From NCBI GenBank assembly GCA_007121055.1, contig SKMM01000245.1, positions 1 to 5,801 of the forward strand: a stretch of 5,801 nucleotides of DNA, given 5' to 3'. Positions 5,471-5,801 of this stretch are shown here, in pieces. The stretch's first letter is position 1, and each line of letters begins with the position of its first letter. Origin of the DNA: Paracoccaceae bacterium (lineage in GTDB: Bacteria > Pseudomonadota > Alphaproteobacteria > Rhodobacterales > Rhodobacteraceae). The translations under genes and the position numbers were made by a program. The notes beneath the pieces are model-generated. The model worked only from the letters and a program-made list of their open reading frames with translations, ran no database searches and was not told where the DNA came from.

Positions 5471-5731
5471 GCGCCTGGGACGAAGCCCGCGCGCCGGGGC
5501 ACGGAGCATGACTTCGCCAGTCAGCAGCCGGCATGGACCGCCCGATCTGGCCGGCCAGGGCAGATTCCCCAGAGCCGCCGTCGGGCCAGACTGTGGCCGG
5601 CTGGCCGGCATCGGCCGGACTTCGTCACCTCCCCGCGCAGTTGCGGCACCGCCTAGACGGCCCTCATCGACTTCCCCGCCCCCCCCCAGCGCGCCCCGTG
5701 TCAGCCCCGGCAGAGGGCCGGCGCGGGCGCG

Positions 5732-5748
5732 CCCGACCCGCTGTCGGG
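5732..5748. other. Short inverted repeat near the right edge
   Basis: CCCGAC and GTCGGG pair perfectly around CCGCT. With a small bulge the stem can extend into the flanking CGC/GCG. It has no T-tract. It might be part of a terminator for a gene entering from the right, but no such gene is visible. Confidence 0.22.
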
Positions 5749-5801
5749 GGCGAACCGCCGTGCCCATCGGACGGGCGCGGGGCAGCCCGGCGGGGCACCG
5801 G

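Larger units (their letters stand above)
5430..5801. other. Region downstream of motB, no supported gene
   Basis: These 372 bases run to the window end. Open frames continue across part of it as extensions of shadow frames over motB, but none starts behind a ribosome binding site or gives a recognisable protein. Visible structure: the hairpin at 5444-5470, a CTGGCCGGCCAG palindrome (5547-5558), GGCCGG at 5549, 5595, 5603 and 5613, a C9 run (5679-5687), and a CCCGAC/GTCGGG stem with a 5-base loop (5732-5748). A gene starting beyond the right edge could have its promoter here; I see no convincing -35/-10 pair. Confidence 0.5.

Noticed and set aside
5679..5687. C9 homopolymer as a phase-variation tract
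   Set aside because: It lies outside any supported gene or promoter and may simply be a sequencing-prone GC run.
4425..5767. Long minus-strand and alternate plus-strand open frames over motB
   Set aside because: They are shadows of motB in high-GC DNA, with Arg/Ala/Pro/Gly-rich composition and no family signal; motB itself has clear MotB motifs.
1..5801. CRISPR arrays, insertion sequences, tRNA or rRNA genes, defence or toxin-antitoxin systems
   Set aside because: No regularly spaced direct repeats, no transposase-like protein, no tRNA-like fold and no defence-type domains were seen on either strand.

Overview
The window is high-GC DNA with very strong G/C preference at third codon positions. 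It looks like an alphaproteobacterium, most likely Rhodobacterales/Rhodobacteraceae. The evidence is the flaF-flbT pair, which is an alphaproteobacterial flagellin-regulation module, a DUF1217 protein beside it, the style of the flagellin termini, and CtrA-like TTAA half-sites. Species cannot be named from the sequence.

Layout. Bases 1-936 (+) hold the 3' part of a ZapE/AFG1-family P-loop ATPase; its N-terminus lies outside the window. Bases 937-1260 are a convergent gap with one modest hairpin and no convincing gene. Bases 1261-4262 (-) are a flagellin cluster transcribed leftwards: flagellin (2988-4262), then flaF (2525-2905), flbT (2079-2528) and a DUF1217 gene (1261-2082). The last three genes are joined by two 4-base ATGA stop/start overlaps. 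A perfect 12-bp hairpin sits between flagellin and flaF. Bases 4263-4550 are a divergent control region with a CtrA-like palindrome and a sigma-28-like promoter facing right. Bases 4551-5429 (+) encode a MotB stator protein. Bases 5430-5801 contain hairpins, GGCCGG clusters and a C9 run but no gene I can support.

How the genes fit together. Flagellin is the filament subunit. FlaF and FlbT are, in relatives, the positive and negative post-transcriptional factors that match flagellin synthesis to assembly. The DUF1217 protein is translationally tied to them and has no established role I know of. MotB anchors the stator and carries the proton-binding aspartate, but no motA is adjacent within the window. 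The ZapE fragment is a cell-division/protein quality-control gene and looks like the unrelated edge of the flagellar locus.

Most of the window is an ordinary flagellar locus, and I found no clearly new system. The best leads are: a codon-usage-discordant central domain in flagellin (GC3 about 56% in a counted central stretch against about 95% at the N-terminus); two CtrA-like sites in the divergent region; structured RNA around the flagellin message; the coupled DUF1217 gene; and a MotB whose peptidoglycan-binding GHTD-type motif reads GHLR.
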